From positions 62,001 through 126,000 of the forward strand of contig NZ_JH376581.1 in assembly GCF_000233955.1 (NCBI RefSeq): a stretch of DNA of 64,000 nucleotides, given 5' to 3'. The DNA is from Paraprevotella clara YIT 11840 (lineage in GTDB: Bacteria; Bacteroidota; Bacteroidia; Bacteroidales; Bacteroidaceae). This document shows positions 1 to 10,500 of the stretch, in pieces (within the stretch, counting starts at the first letter, position 1; each line of letters begins with the position of its first letter). A program made the position numbers and the translations under genes. Below the pieces are notes generated by a model, which had not been told where the DNA came from, searched no databases, and worked only from the letters and a program-made list of their open reading frames with translations.

Positions 1-744
1 ATACTGTGCCGTAGCTGCCGCATCTTTCAATACCGTAATATCCTCAATATCCTCGAAAGGCAAACTGGACAAAGGGCTGACTCCGGAACCGGCCAGCAAC
101 CCATTGGCATCATAATCTCCGACATCTTCCTGCGGAATCCCGTCAATCACAAACAAAGGAGCCGAAGACCCCAGAATATAATCCCCACCCGATTCTTCTA
201 CCGAAATATTGGATATACCCCGAATCGTGTAGGTTCCGATAGAACCAGGTGCGCCGTTATTCTGCTGCACATTCAAACCCGCGACACGCCCTTGCAACAA
301 CTCCATCACATTCGCAACAGGAGCCGGCGGCAGGTCCTTTGCCTTAACCACCGTAACAGCGGCACCGACATCAGCCCGTGTTTGAGCCTGATAGGCCACG
401 ACAACAGTTTCGTCCATGGCATTCACACTCTCTTCCATAAAGACATTCATATTCTTGGAAGCCTTATCCACTTTCATTTCTACGGTACGAAACCCCATAT
501 AAGAAAACACCAGTGTGGATTTTTTATCTGCATTCACTTTAAACGCCCCATCCATTCCGGTCAAAGCACCGCGCCCTTTCTTGCCCGAACCATCTCGTAC
601 GACTACGGTTACACCGGGAATCGGCTCTTTCCCATTCCCGATTCTTTCATATACATGTCCTGTGATTTCCACAACCTGCGCGTAACCCACGGCAGCAAAT
701 AATGGGAACATGCATATCAAGACTACGATATATATTTTCTTCAT
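1..744 (-). CDS. SusC/RagA-family TonB-dependent outer membrane receptor, N-terminal part (cut by window edge)
   Basis: This is an outer membrane transporter that would import glycan fragments with a SusD partner. Only the first 248 residues lie in the window and the frame is still open at base 1. The start MKKIYIVVLICMFPLFAAVG is a signal peptide. Next comes a carboxypeptidase-regulatory-like domain (EITGHVYE, then VVVRDGSG and LVFSYMGF, about residues 25-100). The TonB plug follows, with the SusC signature NVQQNNGAPG and IEDITVLKDAAATAQY. It starts 21 bases after the DUF5007-like gene stops, on the same strand, so it is probably in the same operon. It is the second SusC of this locus, and its SusD partner should lie just outside the window. 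Confidence 0.93.
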   Translation of the reverse strand, partial: MKKIYIVVLICMFPLFAAVGYAQVVEITGHVYERIGNGKEPIPGVTVVVRDGSGKKGRGALTGMDGAFKVNADKKSTLVFSYMGFRTVEMKVDKASKNMNVFMEESVNAMDETVVVAYQAQTRADVGAAVTVVKAKDLPPAPVANVMELLQGRVAGLNVQQNNGAPGSIGTYTIRGISNISVEESGGDYILGSSAPLFVIDGIPQEDVGDYDANGLLAGSGVSPLSSLPFEDIEDITVLKDAAATAQY

Positions 745-765
745 TTTTCGAACTTTGTTATATCA

Positions 766-1830
766 TTAATAATTGTCTCTGAACTCCGGATCTCCACCGG
801 AAAAGACGAAAATAATCTCCCAATGCCCTTCTTTATATATGGAAAAATCAAATGACATCGATGAAGCGACGCGTTGCGTACCATTCATAAGACGGTCGTA
901 ACGGAATACGACGTGAGCCTTGTCTCCATCCTTATTGGTATATTCGGTCGGTATATCATTCAAAGGAATGGGATAGGCAACCTTATACCGGACATATTCA
1001 TCTGTCATCTCCATGTCGAAGCCATGCACCAAATGTCCCCAATCCGTTCCGGAAAACTTACGGGGAGAAATCGGCTGATAATCTTTTGTCATAAACCGGA
1101 AAGTCAGCGTATATTCCTTTGACCCGTTCTCTACGTCACGTCGAAAAAAAACATTGATATCTTCTGGATCCATTAACCCGAACAAGGAACTTTCCCCCAC
1201 CTTATACATCCGGCTCACGCTCGTGGGGTGCACGTAATCTTCAGTCACGATACCAGTCGTTTCATCCATATTAGTAGGTTCATAATCCCGTTCACGATAC
1301 GGAATCAACCGCAATCCGGTATAATCCTTCCAACCACCGGAATTCGTCACTCGTATATCAAAGACATAACCACTGTCCGGTGCACATTTTACGAAAGAAG
1401 ACAAAGCATTTGCCCACAAAATCAATTCGCCGGAATGTTCGCGCACCTGCAACAGGCTTCTGTTCTCATAACCTCTTTTGGCTTCAATCTCTTCCAATGA
1501 AGTTTCCGTTCCCAGATAAGGTGTATGCCAGACTCTGACCGGAAACTCTTCCGTCAACTCCGGTGCTTCGCTTCCATCCTTACGCACCACACGGGTTATC
1601 GAAAAAGTCAGGGGTTGCGTAGAATTGCCGGGACTAAAGTTTTCAGAAATCAAATTATTCCGTCCCAACACCGGGCGATAAAGCGTGGTCGTAAAGCCGG
1701 CATCTTTATCGAATGCATCCAAACTCTCCGGAACAAACTTATCTACACAGGACTGTTGCAACACCCCCACCACAACAACTCCCATATACCAACAAACTTT
1801 ATTCTTCAACTTTTTTCTTTTCATTTCCAT
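766..1830 (-). CDS. DUF5007-like surface lipoprotein of the PUL
   Basis: This is a predicted lipoprotein: a basic start (MEMKRKKLKNK), a hydrophobic stretch and the lipobox LQQSC, about 354 residues in all. The rest is beta-rich (for example SYVFDIRVTNSGG-like segments and a C-terminal HWEIIFVFSGGDPEFRDNY) and has no catalytic motif that I recognise. The open frame extends further upstream to 2058, but that part is out-of-frame fasciclin coding sequence. I chose 1830 because the signal peptide begins there; 1824 (MKRKK) is equally possible. The start overlaps the end of the fasciclin gene by 32 bases, which suggests translational coupling. The order SusC-SusD-fasciclin-DUF5007-SusC is one I recall from Bacteroides loci. 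A glycan-binding role is inference; the family name is from memory. Confidence 0.7.
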   Translation of the reverse strand: MEMKRKKLKNKVCWYMGVVVVGVLQQSCVDKFVPESLDAFDKDAGFTTTLYRPVLGRNNLISENFSPGNSTQPLTFSITRVVRKDGSEAPELTEEFPVRVWHTPYLGTETSLEEIEAKRGYENRSLLQVREHSGELILWANALSSFVKCAPDSGYVFDIRVTNSGGWKDYTGLRLIPYRERDYEPTNMDETTGIVTEDYVHPTSVSRMYKVGESSLFGLMDPEDINVFFRRDVENGSKEYTLTFRFMTKDYQPISPRKFSGTDWGHLVHGFDMEMTDEYVRYKVAYPIPLNDIPTEYTNKDGDKAHVVFRYDRLMNGTQRVASSMSFDFSIYKEGHWEIIFVFSGGDPEFRDNY

Positions 1831-2605
1831 AATTATAAAACAACTGTTCAAAATTATTAAAACCGAACTCATGCTCCTTCGATAAAATATGCACCCAAGC
1901 GTTGGAAGTGGCCAGATTGAATGTCTCAACCTCCGCATTAACCCATTGCGTAGTAACCTTTGAACCGGAAGTCTCCACCAAACGCATGTAGCGCGACCCC
2001 AGTTCTTCCGCTCCGGAAGCAGAAATTCGCCCAGCCTCCATACGCATCTGGTGTCCAAAAGTCAAAGCAACAGGTTCTACAGCCCCACCGACTTCGCTGA
2101 TATTCTGCATCGTATATTCCCCATCAAAACAATAGGAACAAACCAAAGAATCCAATAGCCTGCGATAGTCATAATTCCGTGCCACAACAATCGTATCAAA
2201 TTCTTCTGTCGTAATTTGATTGATAATCGTATCCCAAACTGTAAAGGGTTCTATCAAGAAATCTTTTAGAGACAACTCATCTCCCAACTCATAGGAACTA
2301 CGATATCGGTTCAGGGCATACAAAGCCTTTTCAAAGCAAGGATCCGGAATGGCAAACACCGTCATCGGCACATGACGTTCCAAAGAATCTTTCAATCCGG
2401 GAAGACTGTCTATCAAAAAAAGAAGAGAATCGAAAGTCACTTGTGGGTGAGCATCCTTATCCGCAAGATAAGCATACAACGTTCCCGCATAAGTTTCCGT
2501 AGCCGCCTTTGTCGTCGGTACTTCTCCTATCTCATATTCCTGACAAGAAAACAGCCCGCATACGGCCATGAATAAAATCACATTTTTCAAAAGTATTTGT
2601 TTCAT
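1799..2605 (-). CDS. fasciclin-like lipoprotein of the PUL
   Basis: This is a 268-residue lipoprotein whose signal peptide ends in the lipobox LFSC at about residue 21. The body has features of a FAS1 fold: a helical start (TLYAYLADKDAHPQVTFDSL) followed by MTVFAIPDPCFEKAL, the typical 'T-x-FAPtD-AF' strand, and a later LKDFLIEPFTVWDTII. Fasciclin lipoproteins in Bacteroidales PULs are surface proteins thought to help bind glycan or protein partners; this role is not visible in the sequence. It lies 57 bases after the SusD gene and overlaps the DUF5007-like gene. Confidence 0.75.
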   Translation of the reverse strand: MKQILLKNVILFMAVCGLFSCQEYEIGEVPTTKAATETYAGTLYAYLADKDAHPQVTFDSLLFLIDSLPGLKDSLERHVPMTVFAIPDPCFEKALYALNRYRSSYELGDELSLKDFLIEPFTVWDTIINQITTEEFDTIVVARNYDYRRLLDSLVCSYCFDGEYTMQNISEVGGAVEPVALTFGHQMRMEAGRISASGAEELGSRYMRLVETSGSKVTTQWVNAEVETFNLATSNAWVHILSKEHEFGFNNFEQLFYNYGNEKKKVEE

Positions 2606-2662
2606 GATATTTATCGTACTTTAAAATTCATACCCATTATAACTCGCTCAAAGCAGATTCAA

Positions 2663-4228
2663 TTATTCCCAATACGGATTTTGATGAATTAAACTATTTT
2701 GCTTGATGACTTCTTCGGATACAGGCCAGTAAATGCCTCCATTACTTATCAAGTCAAGAAGCTGCGGATTATCTTTGAGTATTTTCTGTCTCCTGACCAG
2801 ATCATACCACCGATGTCCTTCTCCAATCAATTCCCTACGCCGTTCTTCAAAAATATTATTTATCAGTTTGCGGATATCACTTCCGAAATCCTTCTTGAAA
2901 GACAAAGAAGCCAGCCCACGGTACTTCCGGAACTCATTCAATTCCTGAATGGCTTCATCCCCCCTGTTGATAGCGGCCAAAGCCTCCACATGTAGCAGCA
3001 TCATATCCTCCATCCGAGAAAAAAGAATAGAGGAACCGAATACGGCAAAATCGCCATCCTTTCCTGCCCCGTTCTGCACGACATTTATCTTTTTGAAAAC
3101 AGGCTTTGAAACGTTCATATCAAAATAGGTCGACTGATACTTATGCGTTATCGTATCCATACCAAACCGCACATCCTTAAAATCTCCATATATGACTGCC
3201 AACGAATCCTTCATCACATATAAATCCGGATATAACTTCTGAACGTACGGTTTACATAATGTCCACTGTTCCAGATGTCCGCTTTGCGTCATATCCATAT
3301 TGTCTTTATAAACAAAATTAAAGGCAACCAGACGATAGGGTGCATAAGTCGTCGTACTACCACAAAACAGTCCTGTCTCGGAAACGACATTCTCCACATC
3401 CAGACAAATTTGTTCCTCACCGATACCTATTTGAGTGTAATTATCCAACACATAAGCGGAATAAGTCTCAGCATCCGCATAATGTCCTGTCCAGGCTGAC
3501 AAATGTGCCAAAATAGCATAAACGGATAACTTGTTCAGCAGTTTCCCTTGCCAAAAAGACGGACTTTGGCGATAATACTGATTATTGTCACTCCCGAATT
3601 GGAAAGGAAGTTCTTCAGCGGCAGCCAACAGTTCATTTTTAGCATATAGTAAAACTGAGGAAGAAGGAGATTTTCCTATTTGGGGAAACGAACCGTTGTC
3701 ATAAGATGAAGTCACCAAAGGCACATCGCCCCAAATCCGAGCCATATAGAAATAAGCCAATGCACGCAATGCACGAGCTTGGGCTACATCCCACTTCAGA
3801 TTCTGTTCCGAGTAAGCCATGTCTTGCCCAACAATGGCTTCCACATGCTCCATATAAACAGAAGCAGCATTCACTACGGCATAAAACCGTCGCCAGTCGG
3901 CTACATGATTCACTAAAGACAGATTGCGGTTCAAATCATTATGTATGATGGCATCCAAATCATCCCGGCTATCGGTATGGAAATCCCCCAAACGTAATTC
4001 TCCACAAACCCACTGGGTATTATTATCAGCCAAAGCCGCACGCATCAAGCCATATACTCCCATCAAACCGGAACGGGCATCTTCCAAAGTTTTCCAATTC
4101 TGGGTATCCGGCAAGGCATGATGAGATTCTTCGTCTAAAAAATCACTGCAAGAAAACATCCCACAAGCCGCTATAGCCATACATAGGCCACAAAAGAAAT
4201 CTCTAATATAAAAAACTATCTTTTTCAT
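2663..4228 (-). CDS. SusD/RagB-family glycan-binding surface lipoprotein
   Basis: This is the lid that sits on the SusC pore and binds oligosaccharides. It has 521 residues, normal for the family. The signal peptide ends in the lipobox GMFSC. The mature start DFLDEESHHALPDT is the standard SusD beginning. TPR-like helices follow (QARALRALAYFYMARIWGDVPLV), and the C-terminal RagB region contains FEERRRELIGEGHRWYDLVR, which is diagnostic. The gene follows the SusC-like gene by 18 bases and precedes the fasciclin gene, so the four genes and the next SusC form one leftward operon. Confidence 0.96.
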   Translation of the reverse strand: MKKIVFYIRDFFCGLCMAIAACGMFSCSDFLDEESHHALPDTQNWKTLEDARSGLMGVYGLMRAALADNNTQWVCGELRLGDFHTDSRDDLDAIIHNDLNRNLSLVNHVADWRRFYAVVNAASVYMEHVEAIVGQDMAYSEQNLKWDVAQARALRALAYFYMARIWGDVPLVTSSYDNGSFPQIGKSPSSSVLLYAKNELLAAAEELPFQFGSDNNQYYRQSPSFWQGKLLNKLSVYAILAHLSAWTGHYADAETYSAYVLDNYTQIGIGEEQICLDVENVVSETGLFCGSTTTYAPYRLVAFNFVYKDNMDMTQSGHLEQWTLCKPYVQKLYPDLYVMKDSLAVIYGDFKDVRFGMDTITHKYQSTYFDMNVSKPVFKKINVVQNGAGKDGDFAVFGSSILFSRMEDMMLLHVEALAAINRGDEAIQELNEFRKYRGLASLSFKKDFGSDIRKLINNIFEERRRELIGEGHRWYDLVRRQKILKDNPQLLDLISNGGIYWPVSEEVIKQNSLIHQNPYWE

Positions 4229-4246
4229 CTGTTTCTTTTTGAAAGA

Positions 4247-7225
4247 TTAAAAACTACAACGAACTCCCAACGTGACGGAGCGAGGTATCCCCATGCCATA
4301 ACCCCGATAATATCCGTCAAAATCCACCAATTCGGGATCATCGCCGCTAAAATTAGTAACAGTAAACAGATTATTTCCTGACACATACACATACACGCTA
4401 TGTTTTGCCGTAGGAACAGAATACCCCAAAGTAACAGACCGCAACTTCAAGTAAGAAACCTTTTCCAAATACAAATCCTGATCAGCCCGGTAAGGATGTA
4501 CCCCACTCAATACGTTGTAACGCGGGTAATCCATCGGTACATTTCCGCTCTGCCAAAAAAAGATTTCTTTCGCACCGGCCAAATTGTCCCCCCTGTCAAG
4601 CGTCGCAAAATCATACTGTTGATAAGCCCTGTAATTCATCGCAGAATGACCGGCGGCAAAGAAGAATGAAGCACCTAAATCAAAACGTTTGAATTTTAAT
4701 TGGGTAGAGAATCCACCTGTATATTTCGGCAAAGAATGGCCTTTCAGGACTTTGTCTTCATCCGTTATCTTATTATCGCCATTCTTATCTACCCATTTCG
4801 GGTCGCCGGCCTTCAGTTCCACCCCGTTCACCGTCATCTTCCGTCCGTCTTTTACAGGTACTTCTGCATCGGATTGATAGATTCCGTTGTTTTCCAGAAC
4901 ATAAAAACGGTCAACGGCTTCACCCACTTTCAACAACCTTCCATCCGTTTCTGCCTGTTGAAGCCCATCTGGAAGAGAAGACAATTCATTATGATTGAAA
5001 GCAAAATTTGCGGCGACAGACCATTGCCATCCGTCATTAGGCTGATTCACTAAAACTCCGGCCAACGACAACTCCACACCGCGGTTTGTAATCTCCATAC
5101 CTTGTTTATATTGTCCGTCATACCCATATTCATGAGCCACAGGCAATTTTACGAGCAGATTTTTATCCCTATTAGAGTAAAAAGAAACATCTGCAGACAA
5201 CCTGTTCTTCAACCACTTAGAACGTATACCCCATTCTGCCTTATCAGCATAAGGCCATTCTACCCCAAAACCTATCCATCCAAAGGTATAAGGGCGAGTA
5301 GCCGTGGCATATTGATTATACGAACCGGAAATCCATGACCCACTCCAACCGATATTCTCTGATGTAGATTGAGGCCCCATTCCGTAACGGTCGGACGGGA
5401 GGTAACGGCCGATTCGTGCCCACGAACCAAACAAGGCAAGATCGGAAATCCAACTGATATTTTCCATCAAAGAATGCTTCAAATTCCAATTTAAGTTTGC
5501 AGCCGGAGTAAAAAGCCACTTATGGTTCGGGTGTACGGAAGTAACCCCGTCATAGCGAAACATCACACCTGCCGATAAATAGTCTCTCCACCGATAGCCT
5601 ACATTCAATGAGGAATTCATAAAATGCAATACTTCCTGATCCAAAAAGTTGGTTACTTTATATCCTCCTCCTGAAGTACTTTTATGCATATCATCGTTCC
5701 CATCATATCCTCTGGTATAATTATAATGAAAACGATCTTCCTCCATAGCTCCCTTCAAATCAAAAGAAAGCTTATGCCCTTTCGTGAAATCTATATCATA
5801 TCCCAGATAAAAATCCCCGATAAACCGTCGATTATAGGCCGAATAATTTGATGTAAAGTTCATAGACTCAATGACAGTCGTAGGCCAAAAAGCATTACGT
5901 ACATCCGTCTCATAATCAAATTTTACAGATACTCCGGCACGTAAAGCACGCCAAAGGTAATTTAAAGCCAGACTACCATTCAATGCAATATTGTCATTGT
6001 CATCCTTCGAATCATCCAAGTAAGAAAGATAAGTGCCACTTCCGGACTGAGTCGGAGGCAACGGCGTAGACAAGGACGGGAAATATTCCATCTCCGCATA
6101 ACGATCCCTTAACGTATTGTTCCGCGAACGTGATGCTTTCGTGGCTTGCAGGATCGTACTTACCGTCAAGCCTTTTACGGGCATCATGTTCAAATAGAAA
6201 TCAATATTGTATTTCGAATAGTCTGTATTATCCGCCATACCCTCATTGGTAGCCGTCCCAATAGCGAACAAATAATTGGCAATACCTTTACCGCCGGCGA
6301 CAGACGCATTCACGTTATATTGCAACTGGGGAGTGTTATAATAATCCTCGGCCCAACCCGGTACTCCGAAAAACATAGGATCGGTTCTATCTTTCAAATA
6401 AGCAGGAAGATAACGGTCCAAATCCGTACCTTCGGGGTAAAATCCGGCACGGAAATTCCGCTCATCGTTTGCATTCGTCATCCGCACATCCCCGTTGGAG
6501 GCCATAGATGCCGTTAAACTGGCATCTACCGTAACATTCGGTCCTCCCCTGTATCCGTCCCGGGTCACAATCCAAATGGCTCCGTTAGCTGCCAACGGGC
6601 CTAACTTAGCCAGCTCGTAAGGGTCTTTTATAACTTCTATCGACTCTATATTGGCCAAATGCAAACCGGCCAGAAGATTAGTGGCTGTCCCCAAAGGATT
6701 CACGTCATTATTCTTTATACTATATGAATAAGCCCGGTTTTCTATGATAGGAACCCCGTTGACGTATACAGCCGGCTGAGTAGACATCGCATCGACTTTC
6801 GAGAACAAAGGAACGGACGTTCCGCGCAAAAACATGGCTTGCTGCGTTCCGGGTTCCCCACTCGGCTCCTGTATGTACAATCCGGGCACTTGTCCTTTTA
6901 AATTTTGTTGAAGAGAAATGTACGGTGACCGGTAGACTCCCATCATGTCGACCGAGTCCGGTAGCCCCAAGGCCTTACACGGTTTTTGGGCTTCCTGAAG
7001 AAAATCCTGTTTTTCTCTCTTTTTCGTACCGTCCTTCAGTAAGGTATCATTCCTCAAGGCTTCTTTTCGATAAGATGTCACACTACTGCCTGCATCCGAT
7101 TGTGACAAAGGGTACCTATAGTTCATGCAGTATGCACTTCCAGCATACAGCATGGAAAAACAATATACCGCACAAAACGGATAGGTGATTCGACTGTATC
7201 GTCTTCCTTTTCTTTTGTTTTTCAT
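4247..7225 (-). CDS. SusC/RagA-family TonB-dependent receptor lacking the regulatory N-terminal domain
   Basis: This is a 992-residue outer membrane beta-barrel for glycan import, paired with the SusD gene that follows. The plug has the SusC landmarks QVPGLYIQEPSGEPGTQ, FLRGTSVP, VYVNGVPI and IESIEVIKDPYELAKLG. The barrel ends in GIPRSVTLGVRCSF with the usual terminal aromatic. The frame is open to 7351, but the signal-peptide-like start MKNKRKGRRYSRI at 7225 follows a TAnnTTTG box, so I place the start there. Unlike most SusC proteins it has no clear carboxypeptidase-regulatory domain before the plug; instead there are about 70 polar residues (DTLLKDGTKKREKQDF). How this affects TonB use is unknown. 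Confidence 0.93.
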   Translation of the reverse strand: MKNKRKGRRYSRITYPFCAVYCFSMLYAGSAYCMNYRYPLSQSDAGSSVTSYRKEALRNDTLLKDGTKKREKQDFLQEAQKPCKALGLPDSVDMMGVYRSPYISLQQNLKGQVPGLYIQEPSGEPGTQQAMFLRGTSVPLFSKVDAMSTQPAVYVNGVPIIENRAYSYSIKNNDVNPLGTATNLLAGLHLANIESIEVIKDPYELAKLGPLAANGAIWIVTRDGYRGGPNVTVDASLTASMASNGDVRMTNANDERNFRAGFYPEGTDLDRYLPAYLKDRTDPMFFGVPGWAEDYYNTPQLQYNVNASVAGGKGIANYLFAIGTATNEGMADNTDYSKYNIDFYLNMMPVKGLTVSTILQATKASRSRNNTLRDRYAEMEYFPSLSTPLPPTQSGSGTYLSYLDDSKDDNDNIALNGSLALNYLWRALRAGVSVKFDYETDVRNAFWPTTVIESMNFTSNYSAYNRRFIGDFYLGYDIDFTKGHKLSFDLKGAMEEDRFHYNYTRGYDGNDDMHKSTSGGGYKVTNFLDQEVLHFMNSSLNVGYRWRDYLSAGVMFRYDGVTSVHPNHKWLFTPAANLNWNLKHSLMENISWISDLALFGSWARIGRYLPSDRYGMGPQSTSENIGWSGSWISGSYNQYATATRPYTFGWIGFGVEWPYADKAEWGIRSKWLKNRLSADVSFYSNRDKNLLVKLPVAHEYGYDGQYKQGMEITNRGVELSLAGVLVNQPNDGWQWSVAANFAFNHNELSSLPDGLQQAETDGRLLKVGEAVDRFYVLENNGIYQSDAEVPVKDGRKMTVNGVELKAGDPKWVDKNGDNKITDEDKVLKGHSLPKYTGGFSTQLKFKRFDLGASFFFAAGHSAMNYRAYQQYDFATLDRGDNLAGAKEIFFWQSGNVPMDYPRYNVLSGVHPYRADQDLYLEKVSYLKLRSVTLGYSVPTAKHSVYVYVSGNNLFTVTNFSGDDPELVDFDGYYRGYGMGIPRSVTLGVRCSF

Positions 7226-7252
7226 ACAAATTTTAGTTAATTCGACATGGTG

Positions 7253-7260
7253 CAAAAATA
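7253..7260 (-). promoter_or_regulatory. -7 box of the SusC operon
   Basis: On the minus strand this reads TATTTTTG, an exact match to the Bacteroidota -7 consensus TAnnTTTG, 27 bases before the SusC start at 7225. No good TTTG lies at the expected distance upstream, as expected if an activator such as the neighbouring hybrid regulator is needed. Confidence 0.5.
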
Positions 7261-7414
7261 AAGGTATATTAAAAGAATGCAGTACAATATTCAACCAAGT
7301 TAACCCGTTTTTAGACCAAATTAGAGAAATCCAAAGATAAAAATCATTCAATCAAAGATATTTTTGATTCAGAAACCACATATAAAGCATTTATTATCAA
7401 AATAATACAAAAAC

Positions 7415-7449
7415 CTCCCTATCAGTTTCATTCGGAAACGAATAGAGAG
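7415..7449 (-). terminator. terminator after the hybrid regulator gene
   Basis: An imperfect hairpin pairs CTC, CTAT and GTTTC with GAAAC, ATAG and GAG around an ATTCG loop. On the minus strand it is followed by GGTTTTTGTATT, a T-rich tail. It lies about 65 bases after the stop of the hybrid regulator and before the SusC promoter. Nothing else is seen in the 286-base gap 7226-7511. Confidence 0.5.
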
Positions 7450-7511
7450 ATGCGTATCGCCTTTAAGACAAACAGTAATCCCTAATATTTGATAAAACCA
7501 AGTCCTCCCCG

Positions 7512-10500
7512 TCAGACATCCAGTTCACGCCTACGTAAAAATTCCGTCGGGGTGATTCCGAACTGTTCCTTAAAACAGGTGGAAAAATACTTCGCACTGG
7601 AAAATCCGGTGGAATAAGCAACGGACTCCAATGATGTCTCCCCCTTTTCTAAAAGTTCGTATGCATGCTTCAGCCGGATATTTTTCACAAACTCTACGGG
7701 CGAAAGATCCGTGATAAGCTTTATCTTACGATAAAAAGATGATTTGGACATTCCCACCTCGCGGGCTATCGTGTTCACATCTATATCTATCGCCTTCTTC
7801 ATATTATGCTCTATAATCGAAATTACCTTATCCAGAAACTTCTGATCCAGAGCTGACATTTTCAACATGGCAGTCCTCACTTCCCGCTCTTCCTTAAAGT
7901 CTCTTTGGGCACAACGCTTATGTTCCAAGAAACTTTCCACTCTGGCTTCAAGCACTCTCAGCTCGAACGGTTTAGCCACATAACCGTCACATCCGGCCTT
8001 ATAACACTCTATTCTGTCTTCCGGAGCGTTTTTTGCCGTCAATAAAATCACCGGAATGTGGCTCGTATTAATATCGGCCTTCAAATGGCGACACAGTTCA
8101 AGACCATCCATATTCGGCATCATCACGTCACTGATAATCACATCCACAGCGTTATTCTCAATCACGGCAACAGCTTCTATACCATCGTGTGCCAACAGGA
8201 CTTTATGGCGGTGCGAGAAAACACGGCACATTACATCCAATAAGTCCACATTGTCGTCCACCAGCAACATACAACCGTCCACTTCCTTTTGCGGTTCAGT
8301 CTTCTCTAATACGGAATAGCCCACAATATTTTCTTCGTGAGGAAGTTCAAGCTCTTCCACCGCCGACATATCTTCCTGAGGAGCAAATTCTTCCGGCAAA
8401 TAAGCAGATTTCTCCATCGGCAAAAGAACTGAAAATTCAGTCCCCTTACCGACCGTACTCTCCAATGCAATCCGTCCGTGATGAATCTCAAGCAACTCTT
8501 TTACCAGAGACAGCCCTATCCCGTTTGCTTCTGCCGCCGTGTCCGTCGTAGCAGTATAAAAACGATTGAATACAAAAGGCTGTTTTTCAAGAGGAATGCC
8601 CACACCGGTATCTTTGACCCGAATCAATGCTGAACGTACACCGTCATTTTCCACCACAGAAAGAGAAACAGTGATTTCACCGCCTTCATTCGTATATTTA
8701 TAAGCATTAAACAACAAATTATACAAAACTTTCTCCAGTATATCCCGGTCAAAGCAAGCCGAAATATGGGGCTTCTCCGCCACAACGGCAAAAGAGATAT
8801 GCTTCTTGTCCATCAGCACGGAAAAGTTCATCCGGCATAAATCTTCTATAAAGACTGAAATATCTCCCTCGGACACCTGAAGGCTCATTTTCCCATTCTC
8901 AATCTTTCGGAAGTCAAGCACTTGCTGAATCAAATGTTTCAATTGGCGCAGGCTGCTTCTCATTTTATCCAACTGGGGAATTCTGTTTTTATACGTCATG
9001 ACCATATCGTCAATCAAACAGGATATGATTGTGATGGGCGTAAGGAAATCATGAGATATATTTGTGAAATAGCGTAACTTAGCCTGTGTCAGTTCCTCGC
9101 TCTTTTCCTTTTCTATTTGAATAATCTTCAATTCGTTGCGCAACCTGACACGGTAGACTGCCCATCGGTAACAACAATATGCAAGTATCCCGCAAAGGAA
9201 CACATATACCACATACGCCCACCACGTCTCATAAAAAGCCGGTTTACGTTCTATCAAATAGGAAACCGTCTTCGCACTCCACCTCCCTTCACTGTCCGTG
9301 GCACGCAGTTCCAATATACTCTCTCCCTTGGGCAATTTGTTATAATAGGCACGAGGCAGATTATTTCCGGTATATACCCAGTCGTTGTTTACGCCCTTAA
9401 TCCGATAGGCATACAGTACTTGCCTGGGAGAAGAATAGTTCAAAGTCGAAAAATCAATTTCAATATCATGAGCGTCCGCCCCCAATACAAGTTTCCGCGA
9501 CTGTATATCCAACAATCCCTCTTCAGAAAAGCCTCCGTCCAAGATTGATTTTCCTGAAACCCTCACATCCGTGATATCCACATCCACAGCCTGTGCCTTT
9601 CCTGCCAAATCAGACGTCCCCTTGAAACCGGTAATTCCTCCGTCTCTACCATAATAATAGACACCATCATAATAGAAACAGGCATTCCGCTCAAAAGAAT
9701 GTATTCCGGTATCGTCCAGTCCGGCGTATGACTTTATCACCTCATTATCCGGACTGAATTCTATCACATTTTTAGCCGTAGAGACCCATATATGCCCCTC
9801 TTTACCCGTAATAATGTCGTAAATAGAAGCATTGATATAACTATAAAATAATGGAGAATAATCTTTCGCCTTGTTCGTCGCTATATCCCAAGCCTGCACA
9901 TATCCCTCCGTCGTGCCAATCCATATTTTCCGACGGTGCACATCGGAACAAAGGGTCTCTATATTATCTGAAAGCAATGTGCTGTTATGCGCATTAAAAT
10001 GCATAACCGTATATTTCACGACCTCGCCCCGACGATATTCCGGAACAATCCGATAAAGTCCGTGCCCGTGGGTCCCCAGCCAAATAGCTCCTCGCGTATC
10101 AATCTCCATGGATGAAATATCATGGATATCCACTTTTATTACGGCCAATTTATCGCGGTCTGTACGACAAACCACGAGACCATAATCCGTCGCAACCCAT
10201 ATATTCCCAAGCGAATCCTCTTTAATTGATAAAGGAACTCCCGCACCTATACTTTTAAGATCTAGAACCTTCTTTAGAGTGGGCAATTTTACCCCCCCCC
10301 TCTGTGTTAAAAATACATAAATTTTAGGTGCAAATTTAGCTCCCACCCAAACCTCTTCTTTCTGCGAAGAAGGTGAAAAGAACGTAGAAATATCTCCCAA
10401 ATCCCCTAAATCATCCGTAGACTCCAGGTCACGGCAAAAGAACAGAGAATTATCGCTAGGGGTATACCACCCCAAACCGATACGGTCGTAATTAATCCAA

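Noticed and set aside
1685-1885. Open frames on the plus strand opposite the SusC, SusD and lipoprotein genes
   Set aside because: They lie wholly opposite well-supported genes, have no family features and no ribosome sites.
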